Source of the DNA: DAOUKH01 sp965261455
Lineage (GTDB): Bacteria; Chloroflexota; Dehalococcoidia; SHYB01
Assembly: GCA_965261455.1 (NCBI GenBank)
Contig: OZ253453.1
Location: forward strand, 806,001-870,000
DNA: 64,000 nt
Direction of reading: 5' to 3'
Position 1 is the stretch's first letter; each line of letters opens with the position of its first letter. The notes below the pieces were generated by a model that saw nothing but the letters and a program-made list of their open reading frames with translations, had not been told where the DNA came from and did not search any database. The position numbers were made by a program, and so were the translations under genes. This document shows, piece by piece, positions 1-10,186 of the stretch.

Positions 1-771
1 CCAACCCGCGCCTTCGAGCTGTGCCACGTGCTCGAGTCCGAGGACGACGACGAAGTTTCCGAAGCCGTGGCCGCAGTCGGCGATGGCCTCGGCGATACGG
101 GTCTGGACCACCTCTAGGGGCTTGTTGGTAAGGGAATGCACCTGGTGCGGGCTGAGGACGTTGATGACGGTCACGGCGCTCTCGTCCTTCGGGAACCCCT
201 GCTCAACGTGCAGGGGTGTCCACGGCGAAAGCTCCTCGTTTTCGGCAATGCAGAAGGAGAACTTGCCGGGATGCCCCAGGCAACTCATGTCGACTTCGCC
301 GGGGCGGTTGCCCAGCACGTTGATGTGGACCAGCCGGATAGCCCGTCCGATGGTGGCGTTGGGGCGAAAGCCGGGGCCGAACAGGTTCGGGCCGCTGTTG
401 AGTCCGAGGGCATGCCGGATTGGGCCGTTGACGATGAGCAGCTGTGCCGAACCACCGGTGCTCACTGAAGCGCCGTGAATATTGAAGCGGCCCCGGCACA
501 TGCCCTCGACGGCGGCCACCACGACGGGAAGATACTCGGGGCGGCACCCCGCCATGACGGCGTTCACCGCTACCTGTCCTGCGGTGATGGTCAGGAGACG
601 CGGCTCGATCACGCCGACCGTGTCGTCCGCGGCTAGGCCCGCGGCGTCGAGGGCGGCCTCGACAAGGTCGGAGCGCGGCGGGACGACGGGCAGGCCGTCG
701 GTTAGGCCGTCCTCGAAGAAGCGCTCGATAGCGGCCCAGGCGTCGTCGGCCTCAATGCGTCCGGTGGACAC
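1..771 (-). CDS. UGSC-partner-domain protein (partial, C-terminus missing)
   Basis: This open frame of 257 codons has no stop and runs off the left edge. The GTG start at 771 lies 14 bases after the stop of the LeuA-like gene. The product resembles the protein at 12816-13901 and the C-terminal two thirds of the fused selenoprotein at 41523-43229. Shared features are an early DGLPVVPP block (residues 25-32) and the signature NAVMAGC (residues 70-76, Cys76), followed by a Pro-Val-Val block and a PNATIGRAIR segment. No biochemical role is known to me. It was easy to miss because it begins with GTG and is truncated. This copy has no UGSC domain directly upstream. The family assignment by comparison within the window is secure; the function is unknown. 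Confidence 0.8.
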   Translation of the reverse strand, partial: MSTGRIEADDAWAAIERFFEDGLTDGLPVVPPRSDLVEAALDAAGLAADDTVGVIEPRLLTITAGQVAVNAVMAGCRPEYLPVVVAAVEGMCRGRFNIHGASVSTGGSAQLLIVNGPIRHALGLNSGPNLFGPGFRPNATIGRAIRLVHINVLGNRPGEVDMSCLGHPGKFSFCIAENEELSPWTPLHVEQGFPKDESAVTVINVLSPHQVHSLTNKPLEVVQTRIAEAIADCGHGFGNFVVVLGLEHVAQLEGAGW

Positions 772-785
772 GGCGGCGTCGCGCG

Positions 786-2213
786 CTACCCCGCGGCCGA
801 GGCGGGCGCCTCCGTCTTGGCCTGCTCGGACCGCTTGGCGCGCAGCGACTCGTACTCCAGCGCCAGTGCGTAGAGCTCGTCGCCGTTGAAGAACGTCTCG
901 CGGGCGTTGCGGTAGCTCCCCGACGCCTCGTCCCACTCGCCGTCGTACGCCTCTTGGATCTTGTCGTAGATGTACTTGACCACGCGGGTGGCCTTGGTGT
1001 ACTTGTCGGCCTCGCCGGTCTTCTCCAAGTGCTTCGCGTTGAGGATCGCGACGATGCCCTCGGCGCCGGAAAGCGAGCCAACCCGGTGCAGCTCCACCCG
1101 GTCGCCACCGAGAAGTTTGGGATCGAAGGGCAGGTAGATGTCGCCGCCCTCGGCTTTTCCCTGACGCGCCACGCCCGCCTGGTGAATGCCGGCCTGCGTG
1201 CTGAAGATCGCGTCGCCGATGATGGGCGACTTTATGTTGACTCCGCCGATCTCATCCTGAATCAGTGTCGACATCTCGCGCAGCGCGGAGAGGCGGAAGC
1301 CGGGGTCGCCGTAGAGCCGGATGTAGTCGGCGGTCACCTGTTCGAGGGTGGTGTTGCCGGTGCGCTCGCCGAGGCCGCCGAACGCGACATTGACCCGCCG
1401 CGCGCCGTAGCGCCAGGCGAGCACGCTGTTAGCGGTGGCGAAGCCGAAGTCGTTGTGGCCGTGCCATTCGAGCTCGGCGCCGGTCTCCGCCCGGATGGTC
1501 GAGATGAGCCGCGGCACGCCCATGGGAAGCGAGGCGTGGGGGTCGGGGAACCCGATGCCGAGCGTGTCGCAGATGCGGATCTTCGCCTTCCCCTCGGTCT
1601 CTTTCAGGACACGCTGGATGAACGGGATGACGAAGCCGTGGATGTCGGCCTTGGTGGAGTCTTCGAGGTGGACCCGCGGCGTGATGCCCGCCTCCATCGC
1701 CGCCATGATCGGCTGGAGGTACTTGTCGGCGGCCTCTTCTTTGCTCCGGTAGCCGAGCTTATCGAAGATGTGGTGGTCGGAGGCCGAGGCGAGCATCCCC
1801 GTCTCCTTCACTCTGCCGCCGGAGACCTCGGTGAGGAGCTTGATATCCTTCGGCGTGGCCCGCGTCCACGTGGTGACCTGGGGGAAGTCGTAACCCTGTT
1901 CGAGGAGCTTTTCTAAACACCAAATATCGCGCTTTTGATAGATGAAGACTTCGATCTGCTCGATGCGGCCCGTGCCGTTATCGAGGTCGTGCAACAGGTC
2001 GAAGTAGCGGAGGCGCGCCTCGTTGGGGAAGAGGGCGAAATTGGGGTCCTGCGCTCCGTCGCGGAGGGTGGTATCAGTGATGAGCTTGGGCTTGCCGTCG
2101 TCGGGGGGGAGCGCGGCCGCTTCAGGTTCGAAGGTGAGCGCGGGCATCTGGCCGCGGAAGTTGTAGAAGCGCTTCTGCGCGTTGATCTGACGGGGCTCGG
2201 CGGTCTGGGTCAT
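786..2213 (-). CDS. LeuA/homocitrate synthase-like HMGL-domain protein
   Basis: The 475-residue product belongs to the DRE-TIM metallolyase (HMGL-like) superfamily, which condenses an acyl-CoA with a 2-oxo acid. The active-site signature DTTLRDGAQ is at residues 47-55, the metal-binding HGHND at 251-255 and the glycine-rich GGLGERTGN near 280. The barrel and the following alpha region are complete. A C-terminal regulatory LeuA dimer domain is not obvious, so feedback control may differ from that of classical isopropylmalate synthase. The substrate could be isopropylmalate, citramalate or homocitrate; sequence alone does not decide. It is followed after 14 bases by the UGSC-partner gene, which suggests co-transcription. 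Confidence 0.85.
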   Translation of the reverse strand: MTQTAEPRQINAQKRFYNFRGQMPALTFEPEAAALPPDDGKPKLITDTTLRDGAQDPNFALFPNEARLRYFDLLHDLDNGTGRIEQIEVFIYQKRDIWCLEKLLEQGYDFPQVTTWTRATPKDIKLLTEVSGGRVKETGMLASASDHHIFDKLGYRSKEEAADKYLQPIMAAMEAGITPRVHLEDSTKADIHGFVIPFIQRVLKETEGKAKIRICDTLGIGFPDPHASLPMGVPRLISTIRAETGAELEWHGHNDFGFATANSVLAWRYGARRVNVAFGGLGERTGNTTLEQVTADYIRLYGDPGFRLSALREMSTLIQDEIGGVNIKSPIIGDAIFSTQAGIHQAGVARQGKAEGGDIYLPFDPKLLGGDRVELHRVGSLSGAEGIVAILNAKHLEKTGEADKYTKATRVVKYIYDKIQEAYDGEWDEASGSYRNARETFFNGDELYALALEYESLRAKRSEQAKTEAPASAAG

Positions 2214-2424
2214 GGAGGGCGCCTCTTGAAGCGGTGAGCCTCGGGAACGTCCATCACATTATACACATGCGCTATGCACGCGCGGGGTTAGACGCGGCCC
2301 CGCGGGGCTGCCGGTCTTTGCCAATCTTGCCAATTCCGCCAGCCTCTTGCAGGCGGGGACCGAGCGCGCCGGCGGCGGGTCAGACTACGGTGCACGGCGG
2401 GTTTGGGACGATTAAATGACGGTT

Positions 2425-4169
<1,745 letters not shown>

Positions 4170-4173
<4 letters not shown>

Positions 4174-4265
4174 GGCAGGACCCCTGTCTGGTTCAGGTTG
4201 CTTCAGTCGGGAGCCGTCCGCGCCGACCGCTCGCGGCGTACTGTAGCACAAGGTTTGGAGGGCGG
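4170..4265 (-). repeat. acs start/leader segment, parent of a decayed copy at 4663-4740
   Basis: The start codon region and leader of the acs gene recur about 500 bases away. Both copies contain the blocks CATGGCxGGACCCCTG and GCGTACTGTAGCxCAAGG in the same order and orientation, with part of the middle deleted in the second copy. This is read directly from the sequence. Confidence 0.6.
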
Positions 4266-4332
4266 GAGGTTATACTGGCAGCGTGAGTGAAGTATAGGCT
4301 GCACCCCTGCCGCTCGCCGGAACCACGAAGGG

Positions 4333-4545
4333 ATGGGGAACGACATGCCGACGAATCCCGAACTACTCCAGCGCATCACCGTGCGCGCCGACGTCTTCGG
4401 CGGCAAGCCGATCATTCGCGACATGCGTATCGCGGTGGAGCACATCCTGGGGATGCTTGCATCCGGCGAGTCCACCGAGGCGATTCTCCAGGAATATCGG
4501 TTCCTGGAGCCTGAAGACATCCAGGCGTGCCTGCTCTTTGCCTAA
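4333..4545 (+). CDS. DUF433 family small protein (antitoxin-like)
   Basis: This small protein of 70 residues (66 if the ATG at 4345 is used) has the DUF433 pattern: an early RITV block, GGKPIIRDMRI, then the winged-helix-like tail ending LEPEDIQACLLFA. DUF433 proteins are usually the antitoxin-like half of a pair with a DUF5615 PIN-like protein. I see no such partner in the 260 bases downstream, so this is an orphan or a remnant of a pair. A -10-like TATACT lies about 60 bases upstream. Family recognition is fairly confident; a toxin-antitoxin role is inference only. Confidence 0.75.
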   Translation: MGNDMPTNPELLQRITVRADVFGGKPIIRDMRIAVEHILGMLASGESTEAILQEYRFLEPEDIQACLLFA

Positions 4546-4662
4546 CGTTTGGCGGGATGTCGTACTCCCCGAAATTTAGCCCCGCGTGAGTGCTAGCGGC
4601 GCCAACCCACGACGCCTGAGGCCAGCGCCGTATCTAGGTAGCGCGCGTCAAAGACCTCCGCG

Positions 4663-4740
4663 GTCCATGGCGGGACCCCTGCGTCCTTCGGGTTGCGTCG
4701 TGGGGCGTACTGTAGCGCAAGGGCGGGCGGGTCTCAGGTT
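4663..4740 (-). repeat. partial duplicate of the acs leader
   Basis: This non-coding segment between the DUF433 gene and the methyltransferase matches the acs start region at 4170-4265 over two blocks, including GCGTACTGTAGCGCAAGG. No acs coding sequence follows it. It looks like the scar of a duplication or rearrangement. Confidence 0.55.
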
Positions 4741-4805
4741 GTCTCGGTACTACGGCGCGGACGCTAAACATCAGCCGAGCGCGGACCGTAGCGTTCCGCG
4801 CTACC

Positions 4806-5432
4806 TTAGGTGATGAACTTGGCGCTCTTTGGACGCCCCTTACCTCCGTGCACCGACGGCTCCGCGCACCATTTGGCGGCCAGGCGGCGCACCGCGGCGT
4901 AGACCTGCTCGTCGAAGCCCAGGAGATCGCACACCACTCGTCGGTCAAGGAGCGCGCGGTTGGGGTCGGCGTCAGCGAGGTAGGCAGGCTTCAGTTCCTT
5001 GTCCCTAAACTCCTCAAAGATGGCCTCAGCCGTGTGCAGTTGCTCATCCGTCAGGGCGCGGAAGTCCAGCACAGTGAGGGAGTCGGCGGAGCGGACTGTC
5101 ATCCCAGCCTTGCTGGATTGCTGACGGTTTGAGTGCCACCAGTAAGACAGCAGACCCAGAGTGGAGTTGCCCCACACCGAGAAGGCGTAGTCGTGTTTAT
5201 TGGCAGAGAAGATGACGTTGGGCCACACTCTCCCGCCGATGGAATCCATATCCGTAGACGCAACAGCCAGAGCTTGGGAGCCAAAGGTGAAGTCAAGATT
5301 CAAGTGGGAGCGGCTGGCCGTAGCCCAAACATCGGCAGCCTTCTTTTCCAGTCCTTGCCTCACAAGCAATTGGGAATCGGGGTCACAGACCAACTTGGTC
5401 TCCCTTTTGGCATCGTGATTCCATAGGGAAGG
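4806..5432 (-). pseudogene. C-terminal part of frameshifted DNA methyltransferase
   Basis: This frame continues the methyltransferase that otherwise stops at 5360. Read in this frame across the junction, the protein gives SLWNHDAKRETKLV and then CDPDSQLLVRQ, LDFTFGSQALAV and GLLSYWWHSNRQQ. That is a coherent target-recognition/C-terminal region ending in LLDRRVVCDLLGFDE and a final lysine-rich tail. No ribosome site supports independent translation. Rejoined with the N-terminal part, the gene would encode about 967 residues. The shift lies between roughly 5425 and 5440. It could be a real mutation or an assembly error. Confidence 0.75.
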
Positions 5433-7708
5433 TAAGTGGGCGTCTGGCTTGGAGCCACTTTGTCAAATGGTCCGCGAGGGTAAGGTCCAATAATGTCGAG
5501 ATGATATGTACCGAGTTTTCCTATGTCACGAAGCAAAGCCGTCTTCAGATCAGTTGCGGATGCGTTCCCTGGGAGCCGCAACTTTGACTGCGACAGGGCA
5601 TAGGCGGTCTGGGACAATGTGTAGTCGGCAACGCGTACTGCGCCCCAACTCTCACCTGCCTCACGGCGTGGCGCTGTTATCGTCTCACCTACCGGCTCCT
5701 CTCCTACCATCAGCGGTGTGCCCCCATAGGGTCCGTCCTCGAGACGTCTGACTTGGCTGCCGTCCAGCAGCCCACCAGCCAGCGAGCTTGCGTGAGCGAA
5801 TCCCTGGGGCCTGTGTCTGAGCGATATGAAGCACGCTCGGGTTTGGGGCGTTTCTTCAGGTCTGAGCTTGCGGGCAACCACTAGGCATTCCGCCATTCCA
5901 GTGTCCGAGGAGAAGGACATATCTCGTCCATTCGCCGCAATGCTCAACACGGCCATATCGGTATAGCCGCTGTCGATCATTTCTCGAAAGCCCTGCCAAG
6001 CCACGCCGTTAGCCACCGACAGGGGGAGCACGAGGGCGAGGACGCCGCCGGGCTTTATCTTCTTGTGGGCCAGGGCCGTAAACGCGGAGGCAATGCCGGC
6101 GTTGCCGTGGTAGCAGGTATCCTTTTTCAGGATCTTCATTCGTTTTGCCATCTGGGCTTGGTCTGCGTCACTCGCGCCAAAGCCAGCGAAGGCCGCGGCT
6201 ACTGTGTCGGTGTATGCGCCTTCACGAGTTACGTTCCTGGTAAATGGCGGGTTCATTATTACCAGGTCGTAGCTGGCGTCGGGTACTTCGGCGCGTATCT
6301 GGGCAGCCGTCTCCTCGCCCGCGCTGCCTGTGCGCATGGCCGGGTCACTAGTGTTGAACAGCGTCAGCACGTTTGAGGACTGGAGGAGCTCCAAGGAGCC
6401 TATCATCACGCTGCCGTCCACCCTCCGGCCGTAGGGCATGGTGTACAGGCGGGAGCTGTTGAAGAGAACGCTTGGCTCGACGCCGGAGAGGGTTGAGCCC
6501 GTGATGTGGACGGCGGAGGGCATGACGTCGCAGCCATAGAGCACCTCCTCCATCATCACCCTGTGGAGAGCTGCCGCATCACCCCCGCCGAGCTCGTGGC
6601 GGGCGGCTACCTGGTCGTACACCGCCGAGAGTAACGCGCCGGTCCCGCAGGCGAAGTCGCCGATGCGCAGCTTACCGATGGCCTCGGTGCTGAACCAGTC
6701 CACGTGCTCCAGCTTGGCGACGGCCAGACGGGCCAGCAGCGCCGCCGACGCCGGTAGGGTGTAGAAGGTCGCCAAGTACTTGCGGTCGGCGATGAGGCGC
6801 TGGAAGACGCGGCCGGTCAGGTCGTGGGCGTTGTCGACGCCGGTGGCGTTGACCGCCTGCGCGGTGTTCCTCAGCCGTCTCAGGATGCTCGCCGCATCGC
6901 CCGAGGGCAACTGCTCCAGGATGTCCTTAGCGATGGCAAAGATGGCCCAGTAGTTGATACTCAGTATGTCGTCCCAGGCGGCCAGCACCTGCCCCTGGGG
7001 GTTGTCCACGCCGTCGCCGCACACCAGGGCCAGGGGCTTGACCTCCGGGTGCATCCCAGCAATGCGCTCGTGGAAGACCAGGGCGTTGGCGATGATGGCG
7101 CAGGCCATGCGGCGGGTCTGGGGCACGTTGGTCATCCCCAGCAGGCGGGCTATGGCATTAGTGACGCCGGACCGGGTCTCGTTCAACTCGTCCAAAACCC
7201 TTGCGCCGCCGTCGATGCCCTGTTGGAGCGTGATGGTTGCCTGGTCGACGGCCCGCTGGGGGGCAGAAACCAGGCGCACCATGTCCGCCAAGTCCTCAAC
7301 GGAGCCGTCCAGCCAGCCGGACTTTGGGAAGCGTTGTACGTTCTTGGCGTCCTCGGTGAAGACGCAGTAGGAGAGACGGGCCGATGACAGGGCGGCGGGG
7401 AGATCATGCGCTTCCCCTATCGCGTCCGGGTAGCGGAGGGCAATGACCGCCTCGATGACGCGCCCGCTCTCCGCCACCTCCAGCCCGAGGCGGGACTTCG
7501 CTTCCGGTTCGACGGTGGCCGCGGGCATGTACTCCGCCTCGATCACAACAGGCGAGCGGTCGGGCGCTGCAACCAAGATGTCGGGGCGCAGCCCAGCGTG
7601 CCCGGAGATAGCCTGGGTGTTCTCGGAGCGCACAATGCTGCGGGGCAGCATGGCCTGGAGCAGGCTGCCCATGGCGTTGTTGGCGTTCGGCTCGGTCTGG
7701 TGCGACAT
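5360..7708 (-). CDS. N6-adenine DNA methyltransferase (frameshifted near its 3' end)
   Basis: The 782-residue frame is a large class I SAM-dependent DNA methyltransferase of the type IIG / type I HsdM-like group. The SAM-binding motif GDFACGTGALL is mid-protein and the catalytic motif IMNPPFTRN follows about 140 residues later. The N-terminal 150 residues contain RPDILV and VVIEAEY, which resemble a PD-(D/E)xK nuclease core, although the expected ExK reads ExE. The last 12 or so residues of this frame appear wrong, because the natural continuation lies in another frame (4806-5432). No separate restriction or specificity gene is nearby, so a self-contained modification or restriction-modification enzyme is likely. 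Activity is doubtful if the frameshift is real. Confidence 0.8.
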   Translation of the reverse strand: MSHQTEPNANNAMGSLLQAMLPRSIVRSENTQAISGHAGLRPDILVAAPDRSPVVIEAEYMPAATVEPEAKSRLGLEVAESGRVIEAVIALRYPDAIGEAHDLPAALSSARLSYCVFTEDAKNVQRFPKSGWLDGSVEDLADMVRLVSAPQRAVDQATITLQQGIDGGARVLDELNETRSGVTNAIARLLGMTNVPQTRRMACAIIANALVFHERIAGMHPEVKPLALVCGDGVDNPQGQVLAAWDDILSINYWAIFAIAKDILEQLPSGDAASILRRLRNTAQAVNATGVDNAHDLTGRVFQRLIADRKYLATFYTLPASAALLARLAVAKLEHVDWFSTEAIGKLRIGDFACGTGALLSAVYDQVAARHELGGGDAAALHRVMMEEVLYGCDVMPSAVHITGSTLSGVEPSVLFNSSRLYTMPYGRRVDGSVMIGSLELLQSSNVLTLFNTSDPAMRTGSAGEETAAQIRAEVPDASYDLVIMNPPFTRNVTREGAYTDTVAAAFAGFGASDADQAQMAKRMKILKKDTCYHGNAGIASAFTALAHKKIKPGGVLALVLPLSVANGVAWQGFREMIDSGYTDMAVLSIAANGRDMSFSSDTGMAECLVVARKLRPEETPQTRACFISLRHRPQGFAHASSLAGGLLDGSQVRRLEDGPYGGTPLMVGEEPVGETITAPRREAGESWGAVRVADYTLSQTAYALSQSKLRLPGNASATDLKTALLRDIGKLGTYHLDIIGPYPRGPFDKVAPSQTPTYLPYGITMPKGRPSWSVTPIPNCL

Positions 7709-8646
7709 AGGGGTCTATGAAGCTGTCGATCCGTAGGCGAGTGGAAGCGTATAGAGAGTATCCACCCGCTGGCGGATTGTCGATTCGCCACGCTAGCCGG
7801 GGGTGGGCGGACTTCGATAACCCGTGGTGGTTGCGAGGGGGCCCCTCATCTCAATCTTCTCCCGTGGGGAGAAGAGGCAAGACCGCCCCGCCCCTGCCCT
7901 CTTTCAGTTTCCCCCAGAGGGGGAAAGGTTTGAGGTGCTCCCCCTGCCGGGGGAGTGGTTTAGGTTGTAGCCCCCCGCCCTGGTTCTGGGCACGCAGTTG
8001 CCGGGCTTCGATGGGCGTTGGCGGCTGTCGGGGGCCCCTCACGTCAATCCTCATTCTGGGGGGCCTTTGTGTAACCGGGGTGACTGATCGCGAAGGTGGG
8101 CGGACTTCGATAACCCGTGGTGGTTGTGAGGGGGCCCCTCATCTCAATCTTCACCCGTGGGGAGAAGAGGTTAAGACCTCCCGGCCCCTCTTTCAGTTTC
8201 CCCCTGAGGGGGAAAGTTTTGAGGTGCTCCCCCTTGGGGGGAGTGGTTTAGGTTGTAGCCCCCCGCCGTCGTTCAGGGCACGCAGTTGCCGGGCTTCGAT
8301 GGGCGTTGGCGGTTGTCGGGGGGCCCCTCATCTCAATCTTCTCCCGTGGGGAGAAGAGGTAAGACTGCCCCGCCCCTACACGTTTCGAGGCTGTGCCGCG
8401 GGGGGAGAGGACGCCGGAGGGAGGGCGATTCGCGAATCGCCCCTACGGGAGCGGGCGCCCACAAGGGGCGCCCCTACGGAAACGCCATCGAAAGCATCCA
8501 GGGTGGGAGGATCCAGCCCTATACTGTGTCACCGCCCGCAACCCGGAGACTTAGGTGCTGCAGGGCTGCGCAGACCTGGGTTGCGAGGCCTGCGCCATTG
8601 GTTTCTGGTGCCGAGCAAATTATCGACGATCTCAGGAGGACACTAG
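7709..8646. repeat. 938-bp intergenic region built of dispersed repeats
   Basis: No credible gene is present. Two units alternate. Unit A carries GCGGACTTCGATAACCCGTG and then CTCATCTCAATCTTC with the hairpin TCTCCCGTGGGGAGA; copies start near 7803 and 8095, with a shorter copy near 8320. Unit B carries GCACGCAGTTGCCGGGCTTC, with copies near 7990 and 8277. A perfect palindrome at 8423-8442 and a second inverted element at 8453-8477 follow. The long plus-strand frame across this region is an artefact of the GC-rich repeats. The last 100 bases hold a possible TATACT -10 element for the downstream peptidase. Confidence 0.75.
8423..8442. repeat. 20-bp perfect palindrome GGGCGATTCG/CGAATCGCCC
   Basis: This palindrome recurs exactly at 16302-16321 and 21433-21452, as a one-base variant at 22641-22658, and as the related GGGCGAGTC form at 21729-21749 and 39059-39078. 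All copies are intergenic. An adjacent inverted element GGGCGCCC-ACAAG-GGGCGCCC is at 8453-8477 here, and again at 16587-16611 and 54108-54132. Confidence 0.85.
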
Positions 8647-10005
8647 ATGCCTGACCTCATCGACCTGTTGGATCAAGTCGATGAGATGCGCGATGAGATC
8701 GTGGCGCTGGAGCGGGACATGGTCCGCATTCCCACGGTTAACACCGGGTTCATGCCTACCGGCAACGAGACGGAGCTCTGCCGGTACGTCGAGAAATGGC
8801 TGGCCGAAGACGGCGTGGGCTGCGAGATTATCGAGGCCGCTCCGGGCCGGGGCAACCTCATTGCGCGGCTGGAAGGCAGCTCGGGCAAGGCCGGGCTCAT
8901 GTTTATGTCCCACCTGGACGTGGTGCCGGTGGAAGAGGAGGCGAAGTGGCGGTTTCCTCCTTTCAGCGCCACGGTGGCCGATGGCCGGGTCTTTGGTCGC
9001 GGCGCGTCGGACTGCAAGGGTCTGCTGACCTGCCATTTGATCGCGCTGCGCATACTCAAGCGGAATGGCGTCCATCTCAAAGACAGCCTGATACTGGCCT
9101 CCTGCGCCGATGAGGAGCATGGCGGCCGCTACGGGTTTGGCTGGATGGCCGAGAACCATCCGGAGAAGCTGGCGGCTCCCCTGGCGGTGAACGAGGGCGG
9201 AGGCGTGCCCATCCACGCGGCGGGGAACCTCATCTATCTGCTGGGAGTGGGCGAAAAAGGCCGCTTGCAGTTGGAGATTGACGTCCGGGGCTCGAGCGCC
9301 CATGCGTCAACTCCGTGGCAGGGCTCAAACGCCCTGTTCACGCTGTCGGAAGTGGTGAAACGGATTGAAGCCTACGAGCCGGAACGGGATACTTCCAGCA
9401 GCTTGTTCCAGCACCTGTCCGTTTTCGCCATCGAAGACAGGCCGTCGGCAGCAAACGTCGACCAGATCATCGCGGACACCGAGGATGGGAACCCCCGTCT
9501 CGCCTCAATCATGCGGGCGCTATCGCGGATGACCATCACGCCCACCATGGTCCAGGGCGGCATCAAGTCCAACAGCGTTCCCGAGTCGGTACGTCTGACC
9601 TGCGATGTTCGGACGCTGCCCCATCAGGACGAAGCCTACGTCCGGCAGGAGTTGGAAGAGATACTCGACGGGATTCCGGGGGTGGAGATTGACATTGACT
9701 ATATGTCGATTCCCAACTCCTCTCCCTTTGAGACAGACTTCGCCCGGCGAATCCAGGTCAACGCCGCCAGAGCCCTTGAACGGGACGACATCCAGTGGGT
9801 CCCCTCGCTGAGCACCGGGTTCACAGACTCGCGCTTCACCCGCAACCTGGGGACCACCACCTACGGCATGGTCGGCTCCCACCCCGACGACGACCCGGTG
9901 CTCGCGAAGATTCACGGCACCGACGAATCGGTGGGCATCCAAAGCCTGATAGGTGGCTCACGAGTCATGCTGGCGCTGGCCTACGACATCCTGGCGGAAG
10001 AGTAG
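8647..10005 (+). CDS. M20 family metallopeptidase / deacylase
   Basis: The 452-residue protein is a two-zinc amidohydrolase of the ArgE/DapE/CPG2 (M20) family, acting on N-acyl amino acids or dipeptides in the cytoplasm. SHLDVVP supplies the first zinc histidine, GRGASDCKG the bridging aspartate and CADEEHGG the catalytic Glu pair. The lid/dimer domain is present, and a histidine close to the C-terminus (KIHGTDE) completes the metal site. A strong ribosome site (AGGAGG) precedes the ATG. It is a single gene flanked by intergenic repeats. The exact substrate cannot be told from sequence. Confidence 0.88.
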   Translation: MPDLIDLLDQVDEMRDEIVALERDMVRIPTVNTGFMPTGNETELCRYVEKWLAEDGVGCEIIEAAPGRGNLIARLEGSSGKAGLMFMSHLDVVPVEEEAKWRFPPFSATVADGRVFGRGASDCKGLLTCHLIALRILKRNGVHLKDSLILASCADEEHGGRYGFGWMAENHPEKLAAPLAVNEGGGVPIHAAGNLIYLLGVGEKGRLQLEIDVRGSSAHASTPWQGSNALFTLSEVVKRIEAYEPERDTSSSLFQHLSVFAIEDRPSAANVDQIIADTEDGNPRLASIMRALSRMTITPTMVQGGIKSNSVPESVRLTCDVRTLPHQDEAYVRQELEEILDGIPGVEIDIDYMSIPNSSPFETDFARRIQVNAARALERDDIQWVPSLSTGFTDSRFTRNLGTTTYGMVGSHPDDDPVLAKIHGTDESVGIQSLIGGSRVMLALAYDILAEE

Positions 10006-10186
10006 GCGCTGCAGGGAGCGCCCTTCGGGCGCGACGCGCCTAACGGCGCGTGCCCTCTCTCAGTCTCTCCCAGGGGGAGAGAGGTTTAAGTGAATGCCAC
10101 CTCCGCTCCCCCCGCCAGGACCCCACTCGGTTTTGCAAAGGTCTCCCAGAGGGAGAGAGGTTTAAGGGAGTGCCTGGGGAGCTTGG

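Noticed and set aside
4546..4805. DUF5615 toxin partner for the DUF433 gene
   Set aside because: No frame in this stretch has the expected N-terminal LxDENL-type motif; only a duplicated leader fragment is present.
5360..5432. Selenocysteine reading of the TGA that ends the methyltransferase frame
   Set aside because: The sequence after that TGA does not continue the protein in frame; the homologous continuation is in another frame, so a frameshift explains it.
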